57,559 bases of DNA from Planctomycetaceae bacterium. GTDB taxonomy: Bacteria > Planctomycetota > Planctomycetia > Planctomycetales > Planctomycetaceae. Location of the stretch: assembly GCA_029259845.1 (NCBI GenBank), contig JAJDEI010000158.1, positions 1 to 57,559 of the forward strand, in the 5' to 3' direction. The notes beneath the pieces were generated by a model. That model saw only the letters and a list, made by a program, of their open reading frames with translations. It was not told the origin of the DNA and did no database searches. Of this stretch, positions 26,513-35,700 are shown piece by piece. Both the position numbers and the translations under genes were made by a program. Each line of letters begins with the position of its first letter. Position 1 is the stretch's first letter.

Positions 26513-27877
26513 ATGACCGCCAACATACCAACCATCGATTGCACGAAAGAAAACGCAGAGCGGCTGTTCGCCGAGCTGCGGGACAAGCTCAGTCCGCGGG
26601 GAAATGTTGTCTCCGAAGCGGGGCGACAGCGGACGGTGGATTTGTTCGGCGAACCGCTCACGCCGCAGCAGGTCGTCGTCCGCATCTGCGGGGACGTGCA
26701 GCAGGAGGGGCTGCCGGCAGTCCTCGATTACACGGAAAAGCTCGACGGCAAGCGTCTGACGGCAGAGACCGTTCGCGTCTCGCCGGACGAATTCGCCGCC
26801 GCGCATGCCGCTGCTCACGGTGATTATTTGGCGGCGATCCGCCGCATTCGTGAGAACATCGTCGAATTCCAACAGGCGGTCCTGCCCGGCGATGCGTATG
26901 TCGTCCGGGAATCGGGAGCGGCGCGGGTCGAGCTGCGGCAACGATATCTGCCGCTCAAACGAGTCGGCATCTGCGTCCCCGGCGGTGCGGCGGCGTATCC
27001 TTCCACGTTGCTGATGACGGCCGTCCCCGCCCAGGTTGCCGGCGTGGGCGAGATCGCCGTCGTCGTTCCGCCGACCAAATTTGGAGGCTACAACACCGAC
27101 CTCCTCGCCGCATGCCATGAGCTCGGCATCGCCGAGGTCTACCGTATCGGCGGGGCACAAGCGGTCGCCGCGCTCGCCTATGGCGTCGACGGCATCCCCC
27201 GCGTGGACAAAATTGTCGGACCCGGAAACCTGTTCGTCGCACTGGCCAAACGGCATGTGTTCGGTGAAGTCGACATCGATTCGATCGCCGGCCCCAGCGA
27301 AGTCATCGTGCTCGCCGACGACTCGGCCCGGGCCGACTTCGTCGCCAGCGACCTCATCTCCCAAGCCGAGCACTCCCCCGGCTCCGGCGTGCTCATCACC
27401 TGGCACGAGCCGCTCATCGACGCCGTCCGGCAGGCGTTGGAATCACAACTCGCGCAGCTCGAACGAGGCGCTCTCGCCGAACAGTGTCTCGAGCAGTACG
27501 GAGCCCTTATTCTCGCCCATGATGAAGCAGAGGCATGCCGGCTCACCGACCTAATGGCTCCCGAACACCTGCACATTTCGACGACCGACCCCGAAGCGAC
27601 GCTCGCGAGAATCCAGAACGCCGGGGCCATCTTCCTCGGCCATTACACGCCGGTCGCGCTCGGTGACTACGTCGCCGGCCCATCGCACGTTCTCCCCACC
27701 GGGGGCACGGCTCGTTTCGCCAATGGTCTTTGCGCGACCGATTTTCTTAAACGTTCTTCGGTCATCGCCTACAACGAAGCGGCCCTCGCTGCCGACGCCC
27801 CGGACGTCTGCCGCATGGCGACGAAAGAAGGCCTCACCGCGCACCGCGCGAGTATCGAGATTCGACTCGGCGAGTGA
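26513..27877 (+). CDS. hisD: Histidinol dehydrogenase
   Basis: 454 residues from ATG 26,513 (MTANIPTID); the frame is open from 26,405 but that part overlaps ltaE on the other strand. HisD oxidises L-histidinol to L-histidine using two NAD+ and a zinc ion, the last step of histidine synthesis. Visible: VGICVPGGAAAYPSTLLMTA, IGGAQAVAALAYG, GPGNLFVALAKRHVFG, DSIAGPSEVIVLAD, ISQAEHSPGSG with a metal-binding Gln/His pair, and the C-terminal THVLPTGGTARF-like stretch (here SHVLPTGGTARF) followed by NGLCATDFLKRSS. No other his genes are in the window, so the pathway is scattered. Confidence 0.97.
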   Translation: MTANIPTIDCTKENAERLFAELRDKLSPRGNVVSEAGRQRTVDLFGEPLTPQQVVVRICGDVQQEGLPAVLDYTEKLDGKRLTAETVRVSPDEFAAAHAAAHGDYLAAIRRIRENIVEFQQAVLPGDAYVVRESGAARVELRQRYLPLKRVGICVPGGAAAYPSTLLMTAVPAQVAGVGEIAVVVPPTKFGGYNTDLLAACHELGIAEVYRIGGAQAVAALAYGVDGIPRVDKIVGPGNLFVALAKRHVFGEVDIDSIAGPSEVIVLADDSARADFVASDLISQAEHSPGSGVLITWHEPLIDAVRQALESQLAQLERGALAEQCLEQYGALILAHDEAEACRLTDLMAPEHLHISTTDPEATLARIQNAGAIFLGHYTPVALGDYVAGPSHVLPTGGTARFANGLCATDFLKRSSVIAYNEAALAADAPDVCRMATKEGLTAHRASIEIRLGE

Positions 27878-28390
27878 GCCGGTCAAGCTTGCCGATCGCG
27901 GCGCCCGTTCGTCTCCCATCACGGGGCCCTGCGAACGCCAGATGGCCCGGCGATCGGCACACGGCTGACCCTCCTTGACCGCTAAATCACTCAAGTTCGC
28001 TTTGGGTAAATGAGGACTCTTGTCCGAATTTGTCGGACACATTGAAAAGGTGCTTGCGATGCTTGACGGGGTGTCCGGAGAATGGGTAGACTGGGCGGCT
28101 ACGCATGGACATTGATGTCCTGTGAAGCGAAGCAGTCATGGCGGGCCACATCTCCTCGCGTTCGACGAAAGAGGGACCTCAGCGTGATTCCGGCAAGCTC
28201 ACGGCAATTGCCAGAGTTGCCTCTCGCTGTCCCTCCAGTAGTTTTCCCACCCTTCATTCCCAATGAAGGGGAGGCCGCGCGTGTCGAATGCGCGAGGTCG
28301 GTCCGTGCGTGGCGCGTGATGGGTGTGTTTCCTCACGCAGGCGGCCTTGGTCGCCATCCCGTAGTCCGACCTTGAAGGGAGAGTTCTCAG
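27878..28390. other. 513-base intergenic region upstream of the Cys-rich gene
   Basis: No gene recognised; the open frame at 28,082-28,375 has no family signature or good start. A small hairpin, CCCTTCATT, CCC, AATGAAGGG, is centred near 28,261. A strong ribosome-binding site AAGGGAGAG at 28,375-28,383 belongs to the gene starting at 28,391. The promoter of that gene must be here but I could not place it. Confidence 0.45.
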
Positions 28391-28810
28391 ATGCAAGTTC
28401 GAAGACCACGTCGAAAATTGATCTGCGCACTGACGGTGGCTGCGCTATTCCTGGGCATTGCCCAGGCGGCCGATGCGAGCGGCTTTGGCCGCCACAGGAT
28501 TATTGAAATCGTTTGGAAATACGTCTGCCTGCCAAGCGTGAACCACTACGGCCAACTGTCTCGCTATCACTGTAAGCAAACGAAGTGCAAGATCATTGTC
28601 AATCACAAGCGGCACACGTGCATCGCCATCTGCCGCGGGAAGGTGCGCAATAAGTCTCATCGTAACCAATGCTACTACAACATCGGGCTGATCCCCCCGT
28701 ATTTGTGCGAATGCTGCGACTGGTACAAAGATATCTACAAGGTGTCTCGACAGGGCCGCTGTTTCGGGCTTGCCTGGGGCAAACACTACTACGATTGTGA
28801 TGATGATTGA
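28391..28810 (+). CDS. Secreted basic cysteine-rich small protein
   Basis: 139 residues. A signal peptide (MQVRRPRRKLICALTVAAL, cleavage near ADA, residue 27-30) is followed by a mature part of about 110 residues carrying 11 cysteines, many Lys/Arg/His and several Tyr/Trp. Patterns include KQTKCKIIVNHKRHTC, CIAIC, CECCDW and a final DCDDD. No known family. The composition suggests a disulphide-stabilised or metal-binding secreted peptide, such as a small toxin, adhesin or matrix protein. It has a perfect ribosome-binding site and its own terminator (28,925-28,973), so it is expressed alone. Its codon use is less GC-rich than its neighbours. Confidence 0.7.
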   Translation: MQVRRPRRKLICALTVAALFLGIAQAADASGFGRHRIIEIVWKYVCLPSVNHYGQLSRYHCKQTKCKIIVNHKRHTCIAICRGKVRNKSHRNQCYYNIGLIPPYLCECCDWYKDIYKVSRQGRCFGLAWGKHYYDCDDD

Positions 28811-28924
28811 CCAGATCATTGGTACGGTGAGCTTAGAGCCACGAACAGCAATCTCAATCCATGTTTTGACGCGATCGGGTGTCTCACGATATCCTCACTG
28901 TTTCTTAAATCGGCTGAAGCCTCG

Positions 28925-28973
28925 ACGGTCGGAATGCTCGCCCTCTGAGGCGAGGCTCCGGCCGTTTTTCTTT
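28925..28973 (+). terminator. Strong intrinsic terminator
   Basis: ACGGTCGGA (28,925-28,933) pairs with TCCGGCCGT (28,957-28,965, one G-U pair) and encloses an inner stem CTCGCC/GGCGAG; the hairpin is followed by TTTTTCTTT. This is a textbook Rho-independent terminator for plus-strand transcription. It lies 115 bases after the Cys-rich gene and just before the DUF1559 gene, so it separates the two units. Confidence 0.85.
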
Positions 28974-29070
28974 CAGTGACAGGTTGAAGCGATGATGCAA
29001 CGGCTTCTTCCTCGAGGCCATCCGATCTGCTGCTTTCACAGATATCTTGAGACTGTGAGGATGTGACGCT

Positions 29071-29910
29071 ATGCCACGACTCGATTCCAAGTCGCGTGGT
29101 TTCACCTTGATTGAGTTACTGGTCGTCCTTGCGGTCATCGGGATTCTGATCGCGCTGCTGCTCCCCGCCGTGCAATCGGCACGCGCTGCGGCACGCCGGG
29201 CGCAATGCCAGGGGCGGCTGTCTCAACTCGGTCTGGCTCTGCACAACTATCACGAGACTCATCGCATCCTTCCCGCCGGCAGCTACGCGGTCGGCCCCTC
29301 GTTCATCCCGTTTTCAGGATGGGGATGGGGGGCGATGCTGTTACCACATGTTGAGCAGGGGGTGCTTTACGACACGATCGACTTTCACAGCGGCACGGCA
29401 GTCGGTGCCAACCGGGATGTGATCCGGCAGCCGGTTCCGTTCTGGCGGTGCCCCGCCGACCCGGCACCGGCCACCATTTCAGTCGTCCTTGCAGGCGTGG
29501 GGTCCATTCCTGTCGCTGCCGGCAACTATTGCGGGGTCGAACCAGTTCTGGCCGCGATGTCGCATACGCGATTTCGTGATGTGACTGACGGTCTGTCGCA
29601 AACTCTGTTCATCGGCGAGCGGGTCTATCAGCCTGGCGAATTCGGCCGCCCGGAGTTCACCTCCTCGTGGGCCGGCCAAGTGGCGACGGAGACGGAGATG
29701 GTGAATCAGTCAATCCCCCACTTGGAGGCGGTGGCCAACATTCCCATCAATACGGCCCTCAATTTTCCCCAGGCATTCACCAGCCGACATGCGGGTGGGG
29801 CCAACTTCGCCTTCGGTGACGGATCAACGCGATTGCTGAATGAGACCATGGACGCGGACGTGTTCCAAGCGTTGGGAACGCCCGACGGCGGAGAAACGGT
29901 CTCCTTTTGA
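29071..29910 (+). CDS. DUF1559 prepilin-like protein
   Basis: 279 residues. The N-terminus SRGFTLIELLVVLAVIGILI is a class-I type IV prepilin/pseudopilin signal: cleavage after Gly by a prepilin peptidase, N-methylation of Phe, and a hydrophobic assembly helix. Then comes the planctomycete DUF1559 domain: AQCQGRLSQLGLALHNYHET, LPAGSYAVG, WGAMLLPHVEQGVLYDTIDF, FIGERVYQ, and FTSRHAGGANFAFGDGSTR near the C-terminus. The substrate or structure formed is unknown. The next gene starts 47 bases after its stop and encodes a lipoprotein, a pairing common in planctomycetes. GAGGATGTG precedes the start. Confidence 0.95.
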   Translation: MPRLDSKSRGFTLIELLVVLAVIGILIALLLPAVQSARAAARRAQCQGRLSQLGLALHNYHETHRILPAGSYAVGPSFIPFSGWGWGAMLLPHVEQGVLYDTIDFHSGTAVGANRDVIRQPVPFWRCPADPAPATISVVLAGVGSIPVAAGNYCGVEPVLAAMSHTRFRDVTDGLSQTLFIGERVYQPGEFGRPEFTSSWAGQVATETEMVNQSIPHLEAVANIPINTALNFPQAFTSRHAGGANFAFGDGSTRLLNETMDADVFQALGTPDGGETVSF

Positions 29911-29957
29911 GGAGGCTTCCCAAGCCGCCGGCTCTCAGCGACCGGCAGGAGAGAACC

Positions 29958-30464
29958 ATGTCCTTTCGCCCGCGCTTCCAACAAGCTCTGTTGAGCCTCT
30001 CCGTCGTGCTGGTGTTTTCCAGTTCGGGGTGCGCGCCGGACCACGAGGCGGAACTCGACGCCAAGGTCATGCAGGAATGGATGCGGCCCGACATGTACGT
30101 AGATGCCATCGAGTATCTGGAGTCCGGAGGGCATTACTACGTCGCCGATGACACTCCCGGGGCAATGGACCTGGATCGGGAAGCCATCGCCCCGTTTCTC
30201 AGCGACCTGAAGCAGGCATTCGGCAAGGAACAGTATGCCATTCTGGTGGAAGATGAGGACTACGCCTGGGGCTTCGTCATGAAACTTCCCTCCGATGAAG
30301 CCGGCCGCAAGCGATTTGCGGCGTACCTCGAATCGGTCCGACCGGATTTTCCCGGCATGATCCTCGAGCAATGGGGCCACGAGTGGATCTCCTTCGATTT
30401 TCTCGACGAGGAGCAGGCGGAGTTCATCCGCGAATCCGAGGCCGCCGCCGAAGCCGCTTCATGA
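29958..30464 (+). CDS. Lipoprotein of unknown function downstream of DUF1559
   Basis: 168 residues from ATG 29,958, preceded by the ribosome-binding site AGGAGAGAACC; the open frame extends upstream to 29,907 but that part overlaps the DUF1559 gene. The signal peptide ends in a lipobox, FSSSGC, with Cys near residue 24, so the protein is lipid-anchored. The mature part is acidic (LDAKVMQEWMRPDMYVDA, FIRESEAAAEAAS). No family recognised. Co-transcription with the DUF1559 gene suggests work on the same surface structure. Confidence 0.75.
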   Translation: MSFRPRFQQALLSLSVVLVFSSSGCAPDHEAELDAKVMQEWMRPDMYVDAIEYLESGGHYYVADDTPGAMDLDREAIAPFLSDLKQAFGKEQYAILVEDEDYAWGFVMKLPSDEAGRKRFAAYLESVRPDFPGMILEQWGHEWISFDFLDEEQAEFIRESEAAAEAAS

Positions 30465-30548
30465 AGAGGGAAAGGCAGTTCGTCTCTGCCGTGAGCCGCG
30501 GACCAAGTGCCACATCAACTTCCAAGTGCGGCACCGAGGCGCCTGGTC

Positions 30549-31229
30549 TCAGTTCACACTAAACTCGGGCGGAAAGCCCGGCTCGGAAAGCACGCTCATT
30601 CGCCGCAGCAGCCAGGTGCAGCGGCGGCGGACGTCGGTTTCCATCAGCATTTCTGCCGACTCCGCGGGCAGCAGCGAGAGGGATGAGCACAGTAGGTCGC
30701 ACAACACGCCCAGCGACAGATCGTCCCGCACGGACCGTTGCACCTCCTCGTTTTCGCCCAGTTGTGGAAACCGGCGCCCAAACGCTGCGAGCAGAGCCGC
30801 GCGGCATCGATTCCAGCACGCCGGCGGCTGCGACGGGTACACATCCTTGAGCGGCTCCAGCCGGCCCACGCGATACGCATGCTCCGTGCACGACTCCCCA
30901 ATCACACGGGCCCGGCAGATGCCCCGCACGATGATGTCGTAGCAACCGTCGCCGAGACGTTCGTCCATGACAATCTGACCGAGGCTCACCACCGGATAGA
31001 TAGGAGCGGATTTCGTCGTGTCAGTCGCCTCCGCCCCCGGACGAAGCAGGGCCATCGCAATCAACCGGTCGCCGGCCAACGCGTCGGCCGTCATCTCGCG
31101 ATACCGCTCCTCAAAAATGTGCAGCGGCAGCACCAACTGTGGGTACAACACGCCACTGGGCAACGGAAACAGCGGCGCATGCCCCGTAAACCGTTTCAAA
31201 CAGACATCAGCATCAAACGGCGCACTCAT
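30549..31229 (-). CDS. LON substrate-binding-domain protein
   Basis: 226 residues from ATG 31,229 (MSAPFDADVC). The frame runs open to 31,385, but those 52 codons lie in the repeat at 31,266-31,361 and are not coding. The LON-SB (PUA-like) fold is recognised from APLFPLPSGVLYPQLVLPLHIFEERYREM, DRLIAMALLRPG, VSLGQIVMDERLGDGCYDIIVRG and ARVIGE. Unlike Lon it has no AAA or protease part, like the stand-alone proteins of this family whose function is unclear; some act in protein quality control. It is the last gene of a minus-strand pair with the DUF309 gene. Confidence 0.85.
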   Translation of the reverse strand: MSAPFDADVCLKRFTGHAPLFPLPSGVLYPQLVLPLHIFEERYREMTADALAGDRLIAMALLRPGAEATDTTKSAPIYPVVSLGQIVMDERLGDGCYDIIVRGICRARVIGESCTEHAYRVGRLEPLKDVYPSQPPACWNRCRAALLAAFGRRFPQLGENEEVQRSVRDDLSLGVLCDLLCSSLSLLPAESAEMLMETDVRRRCTWLLRRMSVLSEPGFPPEFSVN

Positions 31230-31265
31230 GGCATCACGGGCAGGGTTAAGTGGTTTTTCGGTTGA

Positions 31266-31361
31266 AACATCCGGTGTCTTACGATCTCGCGAAGCATTGA
31301 GGACATCATCCGCTGACATCAAGCTCTTCGTGTCCTTGTTGACTCGAGACACCGGGTGTTT
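31266..31361. repeat. ACACCCGGTGTCT element, copy C
   Basis: AACATCCGGTGTCTT at 31,266-31,280 and GAGACACCGGGTGTTT at 31,346-31,361 bracket the element. Compared with copy D (38,530-38,625) it has the same length and shares GAGGACAT and GTCCTTG words inside, plus outer flanks: GTTTTTCGG precedes both and TTTGGYC...GCGGTG follows both, so the real repeat is about 130 bases. It overlaps the 3' end of the DUF309 gene and lies just upstream of the LON-domain gene. Confidence 0.85.
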
Positions 31362-31770
31362 GGCCAAGCGGTGAGGACATTTCACACATTCGGGGCCTCA
31401 GTGGAATCGTTGGAATCAGGGCGGGGTCGAGTGTCGCGTCCGAGGGGTACTCGTTGGTCGCAACCAGCAACGGCTCGAAGCAGGCCCGGAGACCGGACAA
31501 GAATACTTCGAGATCAACTCCAAGATGTGACGTTCCATACGGCAGCAGATAGCCGCGGGCCGACTCATACATCTTTCTCGCGCCGCCCAGGTTGCCCCCC
31601 TCGAAATGAAACAGGGCGACCGCTGCGTGAATCAGCCCCTGGTAGAAGGCGCGGTCATGGCCCAGTGTCTCGCCCCACAAATCCTCCAGGACGTCGTGGC
31701 AGGCGAAGAACTCCTGTTCGTTGAACAGCCGCACGCCTTTCAGGAAGCGAGAGTCGCGATTCGCAGCCAT
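31306..31770 (-). CDS. DUF309-domain protein with a repeat-derived C-terminus
   Basis: 154 residues from ATG 31,770, chosen for the GGGGGAATTCG ribosome-binding site; ATGs at 31,803 and 31,806 are alternatives. The DUF309 signature is clear: [24 protein letters not shown], then [19 protein letters not shown] and [12 protein letters not shown]. The family has a four-helix fold and unknown function. The last ~18 residues ([19 protein letters not shown]) are translated from the inserted element at 31,266-31,361, so the original stop codon appears to have been displaced. The domain itself ends earlier and should be unaffected. Confidence 0.8.
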   Translation of the reverse strand: MAANRDSRFLKGVRLFNEQEFFACHDVLEDLWGETLGHDRAFYQGLIHAAVALFHFEGGNLGGARKMYESARGYLLPYGTSHLGVDLEVFLSGLRACFEPLLVATNEYPSDATLDPALIPTIPLRPRMCEMSSPLGQTPGVSSQQGHEELDVSG

Positions 31771-31950
31771 CAATCGAATTCCCCCAGCGGCCCGTGCGGC
31801 CATCATCGTCCGCCCCGCGCAACCTGTCGCGTCAGATTGCGACTGAACAGGCCGCCGTTATCATGGGACTCAACGTGTCAGTCACCTTGGCTCAATTTTA
31901 CGACCGCCGCCTCGGACGTGTCTACGACCTTTCTGCGGTCCCCAGCGAGA

Positions 31951-32625
31951 ATGCCCCCATCCAAACCGGATCCGATTCTGGCGGATCGAAAGCGACGCGC
32001 CCGCAAGATCGTCGCCGCCCTGAAAAAGGCCTACCCGGACGCCCGGTGCGCGTTACAGCACGAGAGCGGATTTCAACTGCTCGCGGCGACCATTTTGTCT
32101 GCCCAATGCACCGATGATCGCGTTAACCAAGTGACGCCCGCGCTGTTTCGGAAATATCCGACGCCGGAAAAGCTGGCGGCAGCGAAACAGAAGGACGTCG
32201 AACAGCTCATCCAATCCTGCGGCTTCTTTCGCAACAAGGCAACCAATCTGCGCGGCATGGCCCAGGCGCTTGTCGAGCGTTTCGGCGGCGAGCTGCCCCA
32301 AACCCTGGACGAGATGGTCTCCCTCCCCGGCGTCGGCCGCAAGACGGGCAACGTCGTGCTCGGTACGGTCTACGGCATCGCCAGCGGGGTCGTCGTCGAC
32401 ACGCACGTCAAACGCATCTGCAACCTGCTGGGACTCACCAGCAGTCAAAATCCGGAGATCGTCGAACGGGGCCTGATGGCCCTTCTGCCAAAAAAGGAAT
32501 GGGTCGATTTCTCGCACCGCCTGATCCACCACGGCCGCCGCATCTGCATCGCCCGCCGCCCCCAGTGCCGTGACTGCCCCCTCCTTAAACTCTGCCCCCG
32601 CGTGGGCCTGCCACCGCTAGAGTAG
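31951..32625 (+). CDS. nth: Endonuclease III
   Basis: 224 residues from ATG 31,951. Nth is a bifunctional DNA glycosylase/AP lyase that removes oxidised pyrimidines. Visible: [20 protein letters not shown] at the start, the helix-hairpin-helix [13 protein letters not shown] whose Lys is catalytic, [14 protein letters not shown] with the catalytic Asp, and the 4Fe-4S loop Cx6Cx2Cx5C ([17 protein letters not shown]). All key residues are present. The frame is open upstream to 31,606 but that part overlaps the DUF309 gene on the other strand and has no Nth similarity. Confidence 0.96.
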   Translation: MPPSKPDPILADRKRRARKIVAALKKAYPDARCALQHESGFQLLAATILSAQCTDDRVNQVTPALFRKYPTPEKLAAAKQKDVEQLIQSCGFFRNKATNLRGMAQALVERFGGELPQTLDEMVSLPGVGRKTGNVVLGTVYGIASGVVVDTHVKRICNLLGLTSSQNPEIVERGLMALLPKKEWVDFSHRLIHHGRRICIARRPQCRDCPLLKLCPRVGLPPLE

Positions 32626-32781
32626 AGAATCGGCGTTCGGCCATCGGTGCAACGATCTGCTCCGAGACACCCTGAACAGGACGTCAGTCACCACATTGCT
32701 TACACCTTCGTCCTTTCCGTGTGATGATGGACGACTCTTCACGAACCTCCCCGCTTCTGCATGCCACAAGGGCTCGCCGTC

Positions 32782-35700
32782 ATGGTTTTCCAGGATTGGT
32801 TCGCCATTCTCCGCTCTCGCAGCACCCACAAACCAACCAGGCAACGCCGACGACCAACCGGCTCTCCAATCACTCAGGCGCTCGAATCGCGCGTCCTGCT
32901 GGCCGCCGCCGTAAACCTGGAGGCACCTGCCCGAATCACTGACGGCTTCATTGACATCGTGGGCCGCAACGCGAATACCGGGACGGTCGTCGTCGCGGTC
33001 TCCGACGGCACGCAACTCCGAACGCAGGCCGCGGCTGTGGTTCCGCCCGGCGTCGACTGGGACAACCTCATCACCGGCGACTTCAACGGAGACGGTCTGA
33101 CCGACCTGGCCGGCCTGTCACCCAGCGACGGACAATGGCGCGTGCTGTTGGCGTCGCAGGACGGCTTTACGGACCCGCAACTCTGGGGGGCGTGGAGCGC
33201 GAACGTCACGTTCGGCGATCTGCTCGTGGGTGACTTCAACGACGACGGACTCGACGACGTGGCCGGCCGCGCCAGCACCGGGACGTGGGTGGTCGGCCTG
33301 TCGGACGGCCTGCAATTCGTTTCAAGCGGTTTCGGGGCGTGGTCCGCCAACGTGGGCTGGGCCGACGTCCAAGTCGCCGACCTCAATGGAGACGGACGGA
33401 CGGACATCATCGGCCGCGCGTCGACCGGCACCTGGGTCGCCGGCCTGTCGGACGGCACACGTTTCCAGATGACCGCCTTCGGCGCCTGGTCCGCCAATGT
33501 GAGTTGGCAGGACGTGCAGGTCGGAGACTTCAACGGCGACGGGTTCAATGACGTGATTGGACGGGCATCGAACGGCCGCTGGGTGGCGGGAATCTCCGAC
33601 AGTACGCGGTTCGACATGCGGTCGTTCGGCATCTGGTCGACCAACGTCGCCTGGACTTTCGTGACCGTGGGTGATGTCAACGGCGACGGCCGGGATGACG
33701 TGGTTGCACGGGCATCGACCGGCACCTGGGTGGCCGGGCTGTCAAATGGTGCCGAATTAGAGACGGTTCGCTGGGGGGCCTGGTCGAACAAGACCACCTG
33801 GGACATCGTGCCGGGAGACTTCAACAACGACGGGCTGCTCGACATGGCCGGACGCGACCCGTACGGACGCTGGTGGCTCGCCCGCTCCGATGGTTCCCGG
33901 TTCATCAATGAAGTCTGGAACGGCTGGTCCGCCAGCGTCGACTGGGACAACATCCTGACAGGGAACTTCATCCCCCGGCAGGACGACGTCGCGGTGCGGC
34001 GTGAGCGATTATCCGACATGGTCATCGCCCTGTATCTGTACCACGATTCCTTCAGGCAGTTCCCGACCGACGGCGTTCCCGGGCTGCTGGACGCCGGCGG
34101 CAAGCCGTTCCTCAGTTGGCGGGTGCACGTGCTGCCGTTCATCGGTTACGGCGACCTGTACCAGCAGTTCCGTCTCAACGAACCGTGGGACAGCCCGAAC
34201 AACATCGCACTGCTCGACCAGATGCCGGACGAATTCCGTACCAGCGGCTTGGCAGTGGGGACCAACCGCTCCGGCTACCGGGTGTTCGAAGGACCGGGGG
34301 CGTTTGAATACGACGCGCAGGGCGGCCCGCTAATTCGCGATGCTGCGGATGGCGCTCAGCAGACCCTCATGCTGATCGAGACGATGCCGCAGGACGCCGT
34401 CTCCTGGACACGACCGGACGGCATCCCCTTCAACCCCTCCGACCCGCTGGGCGGCCTCACGCTGCCGCCGGATTCGTTCCTCACCGCCACGGTGGACGGT
34501 ACGGTCCGTGAGGTGAACCCGTTTGTCGCACCCGCGAACTTTGCGGCGACGCTCACCTGGGACGGCGGTGAAGTGCTCACGACTGGCCAGTTCGCGGACA
34601 TCTACCTCGATTGGAGTCCGGACGACAGCCGCGAAACCAGCCGCGACAAGCTGAAAGCCATCAGCATTGCGTTTAACAACTTCCATGACGTCAATCGGTA
34701 CTTCCCCCCCGGCGGCAACGTGCCTGCCGAGTGGTTCGATCCGGTAACCGGCAAGCCCTACCTAAGCTGGCGGGTGCACCTGCTGCCCTACTTGGGTTAC
34801 GGCGCTCTGTACGCACAGTTCAACTTTGACGAGCCGTGGAACAGCCCGAACAACATCGGACTTCTCGACAAGATGCCCGAAGCATTCCGCAGCCGCGGCC
34901 TCACACCGGGCGGGACGACGTCCGCCTTCAAGGTCATCGACGGCCCGGAGGCGTATCAACTCAACTACATCCCGGGAGGAACGGAGTCCGATGGTCCCCG
35001 CATCATTGGCCTCCTCGATGGCACGGCCACGACGATCGCTGTCGTGGAACTCACACCGGACAAGGCAGTTCCCTGGACGCAGTGGAACGAAGTTGAGTAC
35101 TCCCCGGCGAATCCACTGGAGGGCCTCGGGCCGATTCCTGCCGGCGGACTCAATACGGTGCTTTGGAATGGGTCGACGCGGACCATCAGCCCCGCCGCGA
35201 CACCAGAGAAATTCGGCATCTTCGCGACGTCCAATCAGGGCGAGATTTTCGGCCCAGCGGACTCAAGCAACGTCTTCTTCGATTGGGCCGAGGTTGATTC
35301 CACCGACTCCCGGCGAGTCAAACTCCGAAGTGTGGGCTTTGCACTCTACAACTATTATGACGTGTTTGGGCACTTCCCGGCTTCCGGGGGAGATGGGACC
35401 TGGTACCAAGCGAACGGCTTGCCCAATTTGAGCTGGTGTGTGTATCTGCTTCCCTATTTGGGCCTTTCCGCACTCTACCGCGAGTTTAATCTTGGTGAAC
35501 CATGGGACAGCCCCAACAACATCCAGCTCCTCGACAAGATGCCGGAGTTCTTCCGCAGCCGTGGCTTGCCGAGCGATTCGACCAAGACCGGGTTGCAAGT
35601 TTTCCTTGGCGAGGGGGCCTGGACCTACCAGTACAATGCCAACTCATCGGCCAGCGGTCCCAGGCGTAGCGACATCACTGACGGCACGTCGAACACGATC

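Noticed and set aside
31230-31385. A 52-codon N-terminal extension of the LON-domain protein
   Set aside because: The region is the ACACCCGGTGTCT element (copy C), and the related copy D gives a similar meaningless translation.
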